A stretch of DNA of 64,000 nucleotides from a virus. The translations under genes were made by a program, and so were the position numbers. Under the pieces are notes generated by a model. It did no database searches. It had not been told where the DNA came from and was given only the letters and a program-made list of their open reading frames with translations. This document shows, piece by piece, positions 14,887 through 23,066 of this stretch. Every line of letters starts with the position of its first letter. Position 1 is the first letter of the stretch. The DNA lies in the IMG/VR virus record IMGVR_UViG_3300044641_002513, positions 24,897 to 88,896 of that record. The stretch is one strand, 5' to 3'.

Positions 14887-16182
14887 ATGTTAAGAAAAGC
14901 AAACAATGTGTTTAGCGTAGTGCTAAACGACGTAGATGTAGCTACTACAGCATTACCGTCTGTAGGTACAGTTATTACAAACGCTAACTTACCTGCTGGT
15001 GCAGTCGTACTATGTGACTTAGGTTTACGTAGAATGTCTAACACTGAATATGCAGCGTTAGCAAATGGTGACCAATACTTTGTAGTACAAGGTAAAGGAG
15101 CTACTGAGCCATTAATGAAATCTCCAGTTATTACTAAAGGAACTGCTAAGTTTACTATTGCTAAACACAAACCTGCTGTTCAGCAAGTTACAACTGTTGG
15201 TTATAATGGTACAACTGGTGCTCTTCCTGTAGCTAGCAACTCTGATTTCTTTATTAAAGTTCGTAAGCACGATAACGATGCAGCTAACCGTTCTCAACCT
15301 ATGAGTTTATTTGCTGGTCCAGTTCGTACTGATGCTTCAGGTACTCAAGAAGAATTGGCTTTTGCATTAGTTGCAAATGGTTTAAAAAACTTTGCACAAG
15401 AGCCTGCTAATGGTTACTTGAAATTTGAAGCATTAGTTGCTGGAACTCAAGCTGACTGGGTAGGAACTGCAACACACTTATCTTTTACTAAAGGTTCAAG
15501 AGTAGCTTTGTTTACTGATAGTGCAGGTGCAGCTTCTACAGCTACAGCTCCAACTGTAGGTGGTATCTTACGTTCATTAGGAGTAGCTTATAAAATTACA
15601 GCTTCTTCTACTACGTCTGTTACATTAAACTATGCTTACCAAGGTGATACAGGTTTAGTAGCAGGTGGTACTACAGCAGCTTCTCAAGTAGGTATTGTAG
15701 GAACTCCAGGTGACTACGGTGTACGTTTGACAGGTGTTGCTGCTCCATTTAATGTTAACACATTTAGAGATTACTACGCTAACCGTTTCAATGTAACTTT
15801 CTCAGATACGTCTACTTTAGTTACTTTGCTTACAGGTGCTCGTAATGGTAATGGTGTATGGCAACAAGTTGCTATGGACGAATATATGAACTACGGTTTT
15901 GAAGGAGAAAATAACCAATTGGCTACTCCTTCTGTACCTCGTGACCAAGTTGTTAAAATCCCAGGAGTAAACAGCAACACTGCTGCTACTTCTAAATACT
16001 CTGCTCTTAACATTGCTTGGGAAGAGAATATTGGCGGATTAGTTTCAGCTTCAACTGCAAGAGGTAACGTAGTAGTATATCTTAATTTAGATTCTTCAGG
16101 AGACTTAGACACAGCTACATCTAACAATGGTGAAGCATTTGTAGTAGCTTTAGGTCTTACTGCGGCAGATTTTGACGAGTAA
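14887..16182 (+). CDS. Abundant beta-rich virion protein, possible auxiliary capsid or head protein
   Basis: The 431-residue product is rich in Ala, Gly, Thr, Val and Asn and poor in charged residues, with repeated strand-turn patterns (AGAASTATAPTVGG, VAGGTTAASQVGIVG), as in capsid decoration, tail tube or head-fibre base proteins. The codon choice resembles the capsid gene, the leader is A-rich (TAAAAACAAAATAAA), and a strong terminator follows, all pointing to high expression. I cannot tell an auxiliary capsid protein from another major structural protein by sequence reading alone. Confidence 0.55.
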   Translation: MLRKANNVFSVVLNDVDVATTALPSVGTVITNANLPAGAVVLCDLGLRRMSNTEYAALANGDQYFVVQGKGATEPLMKSPVITKGTAKFTIAKHKPAVQQVTTVGYNGTTGALPVASNSDFFIKVRKHDNDAANRSQPMSLFAGPVRTDASGTQEELAFALVANGLKNFAQEPANGYLKFEALVAGTQADWVGTATHLSFTKGSRVALFTDSAGAASTATAPTVGGILRSLGVAYKITASSTTSVTLNYAYQGDTGLVAGGTTAASQVGIVGTPGDYGVRLTGVAAPFNVNTFRDYYANRFNVTFSDTSTLVTLLTGARNGNGVWQQVAMDEYMNYGFEGENNQLATPSVPRDQVVKIPGVNSNTAATSKYSALNIAWEENIGGLVSASTARGNVVVYLNLDSSGDLDTATSNNGEAFVVALGLTAADFDE

Positions 16183-16196
16183 ATTCTCCAACCCCC

Positions 16197-16252
16197 AGTA
16201 GTCCCACCACAGAAATTTTGCTGTCTATGTGGTGGGTACTACTATTTTTTTG
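16197..16252 (+). terminator. Intrinsic terminator after the 14887-16182 gene
   Basis: CCCACCACA (16203-16211) pairs with TGTGGTGGG (16228-16236), extended by AGTAG/TACTACT flanks (16197-16201, 16237-16243), and is followed by a T7 tract (16245-16251). Confidence 0.85.
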
Positions 16253-16278
16253 TTTACTTTTGAATATATAAAATTGTT

Positions 16279-17121
16279 ATGGCTCTACTCCCTAAAATTT
16301 CTAGTAGTTTATCAGGTAAATGCAACTTAATTTCTTTTACAGAGCAAACTAATCCCTATGTAATAACTACTAACACAGGAGGCTGGGGTTCGCCTAACAT
16401 AGATACAGACGAAGTACAATACGCAAGCGTAGCGTTCTATAACTTAGAACAGACTCCTGCAATACTAGCATCAGGAAACGGAACCATTGTTGGTAACGTT
16501 TTTACAGATGTTATACATTTAACAGGAACTTTTGCTATTGGTCAAGCACTAATAGCTCCAGGAATAGCTCCTGGTACAGTAATCACAGCATTTCTTACAG
16601 GTAATGGTACTAATAACGGAGGTACTTATCAAGTTAATATAGCTCAACCTATTTCTTTAACTGTTATTAACGGAGTTTCTTTAGTTTCTCAATACATACT
16701 TAAAGACACTACTACAGGTCTAGACTTATATGCAAATGCAGTCTCTGCTCCTACACCTGGGAGTTTTCCTATTTTAACTGAAGCTACTTGGTCTAACCCT
16801 GATGGAATTTACCAATTAGTTTACATTGTTATAGGACCAGAAGACGAAGTATATACTAATGAAACTCAACACGTACTGTTCTTATGCAATTTATGTAATT
16901 GTAAAGATGCTTTAGTACTAAAACTAATTAATGCTTGTAACACGCCAACAGTAGCCAAGTTAAAAGAGCAAGTTGACCAAATGGAAATATTTATCTATGG
17001 AATCAAAACTGCTTTTGCTTGTGCCGACTTTGATACTGCTGATAACATACTAAACGCTGCTTCAACTTATTGTGAAACCATTGTAGGTTGTGCAAGTTGT
17101 GGGTGTTCAGGTAATTGCTAA
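16279..17121 (+). CDS. Beta-rich virion protein with a cysteine-rich C-terminus (280 aa)
   Basis: Residues 1-190 are strand-rich, with Gly/Thr/Asn turns (GNGTIVGNVF, GNGTNNGGTYQV). Residues about 200-280 are cysteine-rich: CNLCNC, a Cys in a helix, and a final CASCGCSGNC. The C-terminal region alternates Cys with helices (VDQMEIFIYGIKTAFAC), suggesting a disulphide- or metal-stabilised tip. It is the first of three adjacent Cys-rich proteins, with 17144 and 17673. It is probably a fibre or fibre-attachment protein; the exact place in the virion is unknown. Confidence 0.5.
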   Translation: MALLPKISSSLSGKCNLISFTEQTNPYVITTNTGGWGSPNIDTDEVQYASVAFYNLEQTPAILASGNGTIVGNVFTDVIHLTGTFAIGQALIAPGIAPGTVITAFLTGNGTNNGGTYQVNIAQPISLTVINGVSLVSQYILKDTTTGLDLYANAVSAPTPGSFPILTEATWSNPDGIYQLVYIVIGPEDEVYTNETQHVLFLCNLCNCKDALVLKLINACNTPTVAKLKEQVDQMEIFIYGIKTAFACADFDTADNILNAASTYCETIVGCASCGCSGNC

Positions 17122-17143
17122 TAAATAAATAATACAACTAACT

Positions 17144-17662
17144 ATGTGTACTTGTAATAAATGCAATGAAATAACTTTGTTTAAAGGAACAAACGGAGTA
17201 GGAGTAAGCTCAACAGTAGACAATGAGGACGGTACTTTTACTATCTATTATACTGATGGCTCTAGTTTTACTAGTGAAGATTTAACGGGCCCAACAGGTG
17301 CAACTGGATCTACTGGAGCTACAGGTGCAGCAGGTACTAATGGTACAAACGCTTTTAAGTTTGTTAAAGATTTTACTTCTAATTTAGATGGGGGTACTTG
17401 TACTATTTCTCGTGCAGATTTAACTACTTGTTCTGCTGTTCCTAATGGTTGTTTATTTGGAAGTGTTGCCGCAGGTTTTACTAATTTACAAGTACAAGTA
17501 TGGTTAAGAAATAACAGTCCTTCTCCTTCAGGAAATTGGTCTTTAGCTTTACACGGAGATACTTTAACATCTATTGTTATAGATAATTCTACAGGTTTAA
17601 TTACTGTAACATTAGGAGGAGGTTCTACTAATGTATTAGTAAGAGTTGTTGTCATAGCTTAA
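17144..17662 (+). CDS. Collagen-like fibre protein
   Basis: The N-terminus is MCTCNKC, followed by a beta hairpin region (VGVSSTVDNEDGTFTIYYTD). Then comes a short collagen-like Gly-X-Y tract at about residues 49-68 (GPTGATGSTGATGAAGTNG). The C-terminal 100 residues are strand-rich (SLALHGDTLTSIVIDN, GLITVTLGGGSTNVLVRV), probably a trimeric head domain. Collagen-like tracts make trimeric stalks in phage fibres and capsid-decorating head fibres. The N-terminal CxCxxC may anchor it to the Cys-rich neighbours. Short length (172 aa) favours a small head or tail fibre. Confidence 0.65.
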   Translation: MCTCNKCNEITLFKGTNGVGVSSTVDNEDGTFTIYYTDGSSFTSEDLTGPTGATGSTGATGAAGTNGTNAFKFVKDFTSNLDGGTCTISRADLTTCSAVPNGCLFGSVAAGFTNLQVQVWLRNNSPSPSGNWSLALHGDTLTSIVIDNSTGLITVTLGGGSTNVLVRVVVIA

Positions 17663-17672
17663 CAATAAAAAA

Positions 17673-18221
17673 ATGTCTACTGAAAGTTGTCAATGTATTA
17701 GAATCGTTTACACTCCAACATCAACAGGTGTTGAAATTACAACTGAACTAAGTGTTACAGGAATACTTAATAGTAGAAATTATTATGATTTTTTGTTAGC
17801 AGAAGAAATAAGTAATTTATATTATTCTATTTATTGGGACGAAGAAACGTGGATATTTAGGGATGAAAATGCTGTTATAGATTCTTTTACTACATTAACA
17901 AATTGTCCATTTGCAGAATTAGGAGAAGTAGGAATTTTTGATAAATTTTCAATTTTACCTTGCGTTGTAGTTACTACAGAAGAAGTACAATGTTATAAAT
18001 TAGAAGTTTGGAATAAACAGTGTGAATATTCTAAATGTGTACTAGAGTACGTTAATAATCTAATTTTTGGAATAGACGTATGTAAACTTGAAGAGTCTTT
18101 AAAAGAACAAAGAAGAGTATTAGAAATATTAAATTGTTACGACCCTAGAGATATACCTAACAATACTGTTATTTATAACACTATTCCATACGGAACAATA
18201 AAAAAACTATTATACAAATAA
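17673..18221 (+). CDS. Cysteine-rich virion-associated protein (182 aa)
   Basis: The product starts with STESCQC and a strand-rich half (IRIVYTPTSTGVEITTEL). Its second half has spaced cysteines (CPF, PCVVV, VQCYKLEVWNKQCEYSKC) and ends with a helix (CKLEESLKEQRRVLEILNC) and a basic tail. Eleven residues separate it from the previous gene, and it lies inside the fibre module. The odd cysteine content parallels its two upstream neighbours, so it may form part of a joint attachment structure. No family recognised. Confidence 0.45.
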   Translation: MSTESCQCIRIVYTPTSTGVEITTELSVTGILNSRNYYDFLLAEEISNLYYSIYWDEETWIFRDENAVIDSFTTLTNCPFAELGEVGIFDKFSILPCVVVTTEEVQCYKLEVWNKQCEYSKCVLEYVNNLIFGIDVCKLEESLKEQRRVLEILNCYDPRDIPNNTVIYNTIPYGTIKKLLYK

Positions 18222-18236
18222 TTAAAAAAATACAAC

Positions 18237-18656
18237 ATGTCACAAAGAGAAGTCTCTATCACAGGAAACAATAATACTAAAGTAAAAGTAACAGGGCAGG
18301 AAGAACTGTTAGTAAGAGTTAATTCTGTCGATTTAACAGCTACAGGTTTAGCTAAAGAAAGTACTTTACAAACTGTAAACACTTCTTTAAATAATATAGA
18401 ATCTGCTTTAACAGGTACATTTATTGCTGGAGCTATATTAGGTAGAACTTTAACATTTCCTTACAACCTTCCTGCTAATAAATACACAGGAGTTACATTA
18501 ATAGTGCCTACAGGTCAAACTATTGATTTTGCAGGAGCTACTTTACCAAGTGGTACTTATAACTTTTCAGGAGAAGGAAACAAAACTTGTAATACATTTA
18601 CTTTATCTAATCCTTCTGCTACTCCTTCAGATATTATATTGTTAACTGTAGAATAA
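18237..18656 (+). CDS. Small beta-rich fibre-module protein (139 aa)
   Basis: A strand-rich protein: an N-terminal segment (REVSITGNNNTKVKVTGQ), a linker helix (KESTLQTVNTSLNNIESAL) and a C-terminal beta domain (GVTLIVPTGQTIDFAGATL) that may be a jelly-roll or small beta-sandwich. The helix followed by a beta domain is typical of trimeric fibre tips and baseplate-associated adaptors. Its stop overlaps the start of the next gene by 1 base. Function is inferred from composition and neighbours. Confidence 0.45.
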   Translation: MSQREVSITGNNNTKVKVTGQEELLVRVNSVDLTATGLAKESTLQTVNTSLNNIESALTGTFIAGAILGRTLTFPYNLPANKYTGVTLIVPTGQTIDFAGATLPSGTYNFSGEGNKTCNTFTLSNPSATPSDIILLTVE

Positions 18657-19603
18657 TGAAAATATTTGCTTTTCTAACGACTGCTGGCGGTGGCGGTGGC
18701 ACAGAAATAACTGTAGTAGACAATTATGCTGCTTTATTAGCTTACCCTCCAACGGCAGATACTTTTTATTGGTGTCAAAATTCTCAAGGTACAGCTTGGT
18801 TACCTGGCTCTTTAGGGGGTACTTTTTACCCTAAAGGAATATACTATTGTTTTACCACAAGTCCTTTAGTAATACAATTTATAGAAACACCTTATCAAGC
18901 TACTCAAGCAGATGTTGATGCAGGAACAATTACTGACCAATTTGTATCTCCTAAAACACTTACTGATAGTGCTCAATTATCTGGTAAAGTTCCATACACT
19001 GGTGCTACAGCTGATGTTAACTTAGGCACGTTTCATTTAGATGCTGGTAAAGGTACATTCACTCACAATGGTAGCACAGACACTCTTACAGCTAATCACA
19101 CAAGCGGTAGTGGAATAGGTTTGTTAATTACTAAAGGTGGAAACAATGAAGGGCTGAAAGTTAATAAGACATCAGGTAGTGGTAATGCTGCAACAATTAT
19201 TGGTACATTAGAGGCTACTACATTGGTAAAGACTGGTGGAACGTCTAGTCAATTCTTAATGGCTGATGGCTCAGTAAGTACATCTATGATTCCTAGAGTT
19301 CAAACAGTTGCGTCTAATGCTACAGTTACAGCTACAAGTACAAATGACTTAGTAACTATTACAGCGCAAGCGGTTGGTTTAACGTTAGCAAATCCAACTG
19401 GCACATTTACAGAAGGTCAATCTTTAATATTTAGAATCAAAGACAACGGAACTGCAAGAACAATTGGTTACGGTGCTAATTTTAGAGCAATTGGAGTAGT
19501 TGCACCAACAACAACAGTTGCAAGTAAAACAACTTATATTGGTTGTATTTATAATTCAACAGATACAAAATTTGATATAATTGGAGTATGTACAGAAGCC
19601 TAA
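18656..19603 (+). CDS. Tail-fibre protein with Bacteroidota-phage fibre repeats (315 aa)
   Basis: After a glycine stretch (AGGGGGTE), residues about 20-80 form a small strand-rich domain. Residues about 85-105 (QADVDAGTITDQFVSPKTL) match a motif often found before fibre shafts. The segment VPYTGATADVNLGTFHLDAG (about 117-136) is typical of fibres of phages of Bacteroidota. The C-terminal part is a strand-rich domain (GQSLIFRIKDNGTARTIGYG), similar to terminal domains of phage fibres. It probably forms the shaft that holds the lectin-like protein encoded next. The mosaic nature suggests exchange with other phages. Confidence 0.65.
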   Translation: MKIFAFLTTAGGGGGTEITVVDNYAALLAYPPTADTFYWCQNSQGTAWLPGSLGGTFYPKGIYYCFTTSPLVIQFIETPYQATQADVDAGTITDQFVSPKTLTDSAQLSGKVPYTGATADVNLGTFHLDAGKGTFTHNGSTDTLTANHTSGSGIGLLITKGGNNEGLKVNKTSGSGNAATIIGTLEATTLVKTGGTSSQFLMADGSVSTSMIPRVQTVASNATVTATSTNDLVTITAQAVGLTLANPTGTFTEGQSLIFRIKDNGTARTIGYGANFRAIGVVAPTTTVASKTTYIGCIYNSTDTKFDIIGVCTEA

Positions 19604-19611
19604 TTTCTTTA

Positions 19612-20994
19612 ATGCCAAAAATACAGTTTCAGTTTTTGATTGATTCATTTCCAAGTATTACGATGGGTTTCGATTTCAGAAAGTTAAGGAGTGCTTATAG
19701 TGGCAATGCTATAAGAGTACTTAGAACATCCGACAATACAGAACAAGATTTTGGCTTTGTATCAAATGAAGTTGTTGGGAGTGATATTGTTGATTTTGTT
19801 GGATGGAATCTTTTAGCTTATTCTGAAGATATAAGTCAGACTACTTATCAGAAAGTTAATTTAGTAGCTACTGGTACACCTCCTTATATAGATGTTGAAA
19901 CAGCCCCAAATGGGACATTAACTGCTGATAAATTAATTGAAAACACTTCATTCACAAACCATTTTTTAACACAAACGTTAGGTATTACAGTTGTTGGTTT
20001 AGATTATAATTTTTCTGTTTATCTAAAAGCTGGTGAAAGAACTAAAACTGATATACAAGCTGGTGGTGTGGGACAAGCAAGAATAAATCTATTGACTGGT
20101 GCAATTGAAACATCTACATTTCCTATTACTCCAATTGTTACTGATGCTGGTAACGGATGGTGGAGATTTTCTGTTACTTTTAATGCTAATTCAACACTTA
20201 TAAATCCATTATATAGAATTTTCACTGTAAACAACTTAAACCAATCTTCTTATGTAGGTGATGGGGTTAGCGGTGTATATGTTTGGGGCTTTCAATTAAC
20301 ACAGAGTTCGACTTTATTAGCCTATGATAAAACAGGGGCAACAGCGAGGGGATATGGTTCGATTTCTAAAAGATATGACCAAGCAACTGGAGGAGATGAT
20401 GTTATAAATGCAACAATAATTCGACAACCTATAATTGTAAATGGTGGAAATATAATCACAGATGGTGGTAAATTAGCTTTGCAAGGTGGTGCAACATTAG
20501 GTTTACGCAGTACTAACACACTTTCTTTAAGCGCATACAGCGATTTATTAATGACTTTCGGATTGAATGTCACCAATGTCACGACTCAACAATACTTATT
20601 TGAAAGTTCTACAGCTTATACATCTAATAATGGTGCTTTAGGAATTTTTATACAAGGAAACATATTGTATGTAACTCAAAGAATAAGTAGTACAATATCT
20701 TCAAGAAAAACATACCCAATAAGTACAGGTAGGCAACTGATAACTATAAGATTTAGAACTGGACAAGTAGCTTCGGATGCTTCTCAAGTTTGGATAAATG
20801 GAATAGAAATAAGTGGAACTGTAACTCTCAATAATAATTCAACAACTTTAAGTAATCAGGTTATATATCTTTTTGCTAGAGGAGGAAATTCAATTGGATT
20901 CTTAGGAAAATATCAAAATTTTACAATGTTTACAGATTCAACACAAAGAGCAGGAATTGAAAACAACATAAACAACTATTATGGCTATTATTAG
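19612..20994 (+). CDS. Putative receptor-binding protein with two lectin-like domains
   Basis: I chose ATG 19612 over 19588 because the first start would overlap the upstream stop; 460 residues result. The N-terminal region (to about 60) resembles phage minor-protein starts. Residues about 65-230 fit a carbohydrate-binding module-like domain (NLLAYSEDISQ, ADKLIENTSFTNHFLTQT, DAGNGWWRFSVTF). Residues about 250-460 look like a concanavalin A/LamG-type jelly roll ending in IENNINNYYGYY, a frequent C-terminal signature in proteins of Bacteroidota and their phages. It probably binds surface glycans. It is the most likely host-range determinant in the window. Confidence 0.65.
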   Translation: MPKIQFQFLIDSFPSITMGFDFRKLRSAYSGNAIRVLRTSDNTEQDFGFVSNEVVGSDIVDFVGWNLLAYSEDISQTTYQKVNLVATGTPPYIDVETAPNGTLTADKLIENTSFTNHFLTQTLGITVVGLDYNFSVYLKAGERTKTDIQAGGVGQARINLLTGAIETSTFPITPIVTDAGNGWWRFSVTFNANSTLINPLYRIFTVNNLNQSSYVGDGVSGVYVWGFQLTQSSTLLAYDKTGATARGYGSISKRYDQATGGDDVINATIIRQPIIVNGGNIITDGGKLALQGGATLGLRSTNTLSLSAYSDLLMTFGLNVTNVTTQQYLFESSTAYTSNNGALGIFIQGNILYVTQRISSTISSRKTYPISTGRQLITIRFRTGQVASDASQVWINGIEISGTVTLNNNSTTLSNQVIYLFARGGNSIGFLGKYQNFTMFTDSTQRAGIENNINNYYGYY

Positions 20995-21217
20995 AAAAGA
21001 GTTTGACACTACTGAACAAGCTCAAACATTCATTGATGCTATTAACTTACAATTAGGTATTCCAAGTAGTGAAAACTCAGTTACTCAATCTTATACTGAT
21101 TGCGTTGAAGAAGATGGAAAGTTTTATGTCGAATATGATAATGAAATTATTATTTTTGATGAAAGTATAAGAGATATATTAGGAGGATTAACTAACTTTG
21201 AAATAAATGAAAACTAG
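20981..21217 (+). CDS. Small acidic protein after the receptor-binding gene (78 aa)
   Basis: The start overlaps the preceding stop by 14 nt, so the two are made together. The product is acidic, with a helix (DTTEQAQTFIDAINLQLG) and two strands (DGKFYVEYDNEIIIFD). Small proteins encoded right after a receptor-binding gene are often fibre-assembly chaperones; this is a guess from position. It overlaps the start of the lipoprotein gene by 11 nt. Confidence 0.45.
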   Translation: MAIIRKEFDTTEQAQTFIDAINLQLGIPSSENSVTQSYTDCVEEDGKFYVEYDNEIIIFDESIRDILGGLTNFEINEN

Positions 21218-21695
21218 ACTGTTAATAATATTACTATTGCTATCATCTTGTTCTTTAGAACGTAGATTAGAGAAGTATTGTCCTTTGTGTGTTCAGGAAA
21301 CTAAAATAGAAACAATTATTGAGTATAGAGATACTACTATTGAGATACCTGGTGAAACAGTTACTATAGTAGACTCATTGTATTGCGATAGCTTAGGCAA
21401 CGTTGTGTCTAGGTTTGGGGATATATTAAAAGATAAGAACGGAAAGATATTAAGTCTAGAAACAAGATTAAGAAACAACGTTTACTATTCGAGAGCTAAG
21501 GTAGATACTGTTTACAGAACGATAAAAGGTAATACTATTATAAAAGATAAAGTAGTATATAAAAAAGGAAGAGAGATTAAAGTAAAATATATACCTTCTT
21601 GGGTTGTATTTTTTGCTTATTTAGGAGGAATATCATTAATAATTATACTTATATATTTAACTTTTAAAATAATCAAAAAATACCTTAAACCATGA
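21207..21695 (+). CDS. Putative unimolecular spanin (u-spanin)
   Basis: The 162-residue product has a lipoprotein signal: basic start (MKTR), hydrophobic core (LLIILLLLSSC) and a cysteine at residue 15 as the lipidation site. A periplasmic region of about 110 residues with strand- and coil-forming segments (EIPGETVTIVDSL) follows. A single C-terminal transmembrane helix (WVVFFAYLGGISLIIILIYL) ends in a basic tail (KIIKKYLKP). An outer-membrane lipid anchor plus an inner-membrane helix in one chain is the definition of a u-spanin, which fuses the two membranes in the last step of lysis. The next genes encode a holin and a hydrolase. The topology is clear; the family is not recognised. Confidence 0.65.
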   Translation: MKTRLLIILLLLSSCSLERRLEKYCPLCVQETKIETIIEYRDTTIEIPGETVTIVDSLYCDSLGNVVSRFGDILKDKNGKILSLETRLRNNVYYSRAKVDTVYRTIKGNTIIKDKVVYKKGREIKVKYIPSWVVFFAYLGGISLIIILIYLTFKIIKKYLKP

Positions 21696-22153
21696 AACAG
21701 GAAGTCGTCAACATTTTAATAGGATTAAAAACATCAATAATTAAATACTTAATATTAGGAATAACTTTACTTGCTCCTATTAAAGTGTTTATAGTATTAG
21801 TAGGGTTATTTATATTCTTAGATACTTGTTTTGGGGTGTGGGCGGCTAAACAACAAAAACAACCTTTAAAAAGTAATAAATTAGCTAGGTTTATTTCTAA
21901 ATTATTTGTTTATAATACAGTAGTAATTACTGCTTATGTACTAGACATTAATTTATTAGGAGAGTTCTTTTTATTATTTTTATCTATACCTTTAGCTATT
22001 ACTAAAATTACTGTTATTGCTTTAGTAGTTAACGAAGTATATTCAATAGATGAGAAAGTAGTTAACGTAAAAGGTTACGGTTTATGGGCTATGTTTAAAC
22101 GTTTACTAGGTGTAGCAAAGTTTATTAAAAAACAAAAAGACGAAATATTATAA
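21692..22153 (+). CDS. Holin (phage holin 4-like family)
   Basis: The holin makes the hole in the inner membrane that starts lysis. The 153-residue product has at least three hydrophobic segments: YLILGITLLAPIKVFIVLVG, then FLDTCFGVW, VYNTVVITAYVLDI and FFLLFLSIPLAITKITVIA. The motif 'F-L-D-T-x-F-G-V-W-A-A' and the C-terminal basic, soluble tail (KRLLGVAKFIKKQKDEI) match holins found in phages and prophages of Bacteroidota. It overlaps the spanin by 4 nt and is followed 2 nt later by the hydrolase gene, forming a compact lysis cassette. Confidence 0.7.
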   Translation: MKQEVVNILIGLKTSIIKYLILGITLLAPIKVFIVLVGLFIFLDTCFGVWAAKQQKQPLKSNKLARFISKLFVYNTVVITAYVLDINLLGEFFLLFLSIPLAITKITVIALVVNEVYSIDEKVVNVKGYGLWAMFKRLLGVAKFIKKQKDEIL

Positions 22154-22155
22154 TT

Positions 22156-22737
22156 ATGAAAACTTATACAGACAGTCAACTATTAGATAGAGTAAAAAGT
22201 TTACCTGATTATAAAGGTATTCCTCAAGGACATTGGATATTAGGAGTACGTTCAACAGAGGATAAACCTGATGCTTTTGATGATAAGTTTTATCATTTTA
22301 TTGGAGAGACTTTTAGACAAGTAATTAAAGGTACTACTAATCCAGGAGTAACTGTTTTAAAAAACTTTGGTAAATTTAATCCTAATGGAGCAGCGGTAGT
22401 TAAATCTGATGAGTGGTACTACGATCTTTGGAAGTTTGGCAAACATCACGGTAAAGTAGATGCTTTACTACAATTAGGTTCTAAAATCAAAGTGCATAGA
22501 GACGGAGATAAAGATAATAAATCAGAAGAACAAGGTTTGTTGCAAGAAGGTTTCTTTGGTATTAACTATCATTCTAATGGCTACGACATTGATGCAAAGG
22601 CTACAGGTACGGTTGTAGGAGGCTGGTCAGCAGGTTGCCAAGTACCTTGTGAAATACAAAAATATAAAAAGCAAATGCAAGAGTTTAAGTTATCTAAACA
22701 ACCTACATTTACTTATTGTTTACTAAAAGAATTTTAA
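22156..22737 (+). CDS. Putative cell-wall hydrolase / endolysin
   Basis: The 193-residue product follows the holin by 2 nt. Near the C-terminus it has a His segment (GINYHSNGYDIDA) followed by GWSAGCQVPC, that is H-x(n)-S-x-G-C, the active-site signature of L,D-transpeptidase (YkuD)-like folds. Related short phage proteins act on cell-wall peptides. The N-terminal half (LDRVKSLPDYKGIPQGHWIL) is strand-rich without a signal peptide, so release to the periplasm would need the holin. An endolysin role is inferred from position plus motif. A zinc peptidase is less likely because no second metal-ligand set is obvious. Confidence 0.55.
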   Translation: MKTYTDSQLLDRVKSLPDYKGIPQGHWILGVRSTEDKPDAFDDKFYHFIGETFRQVIKGTTNPGVTVLKNFGKFNPNGAAVVKSDEWYYDLWKFGKHHGKVDALLQLGSKIKVHRDGDKDNKSEEQGLLQEGFFGINYHSNGYDIDAKATGTVVGGWSAGCQVPCEIQKYKKQMQEFKLSKQPTFTYCLLKEF

Positions 22738-22739
22738 TT

Positions 22740-22898
22740 ATGAAAATTAGAAACGGTTGGAAATCCCACGCAAGACAATGGGATAAATTAAGAATATCAA
22801 TAAGAATATCTTATGTGGACATATTAACAATAGAAGCAGATATATCAAGAGAGTTTTATTTGTTTACTATCTTAAACTTTACTTTTAAAAACAGATAG
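22740..22898 (+). CDS. Small basic hypothetical protein (52 aa)
   Basis: I chose ATG 22740, 2 nt after the hydrolase stop, over an upstream in-frame ATG inside that gene. The product is basic at the start (KIRNGWKSHARQWDKLRISI) and strand-rich and hydrophobic later (YVDILTIEADIS, EFYLFTILNFTF). No family is recognised. It lies in a run of tiny genes between lysis and neck genes. Confidence 0.4.
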   Translation: MKIRNGWKSHARQWDKLRISIRISYVDILTIEADISREFYLFTILNFTFKNR

Positions 22899-22900
22899 CT

Positions 22901-23038
22901 ATGGCTAAAGTACAAACAACAGGTGGAGCTAAAACAAGAATAAAAGTATCTAGACCTGGGATACATTCAAAAACTAAAACTTCTAAATTAAAGACTTCTA
23001 GAAAATATAAGAAGTTATATAGAGGTCAAGGTAAGTAA
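22901..23038 (+). CDS. Small, very basic conserved phage protein (45 aa)
   Basis: The frame from ATG 22901 to TAA 23036-23038 encodes 45 residues, nearly a third Lys or Arg. The core RIKVSRPGIHSKTKTSKL and the end KKLYRGQGK are of a type I have seen in many tailed phages as an unannotated small gene ('KVSRxGxHxKxKxSKL ... YRGQG'). It may bind nucleic acid or act as a virion-internal peptide. Function unknown. The gene is short but the spacing (2 nt after its neighbour, 28 nt before the next) supports it. Confidence 0.55.
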   Translation: MAKVQTTGGAKTRIKVSRPGIHSKTKTSKLKTSRKYKKLYRGQGK

Positions 23039-23054
23039 TTTAAAAATAAACTTA

Positions 23055-23062
23055 TATATTTG
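23055..23062 (+). promoter_or_regulatory. Promoter-like TATATTTG before the neck/cargo gene block
   Basis: TATATTTGC followed by TATG, with the ATG 4 bp downstream, repeats the arrangement before 3018. It may mark the start of a separate transcript for the neck and cargo genes. Confidence 0.4.
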
Positions 23063-23066
23063 CTAT

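Noticed and set aside
17144-20994. Diversity-generating retroelement acting on the fibre genes
   Set aside because: No reverse transcriptase, template repeat or accessory gene is visible in the window.
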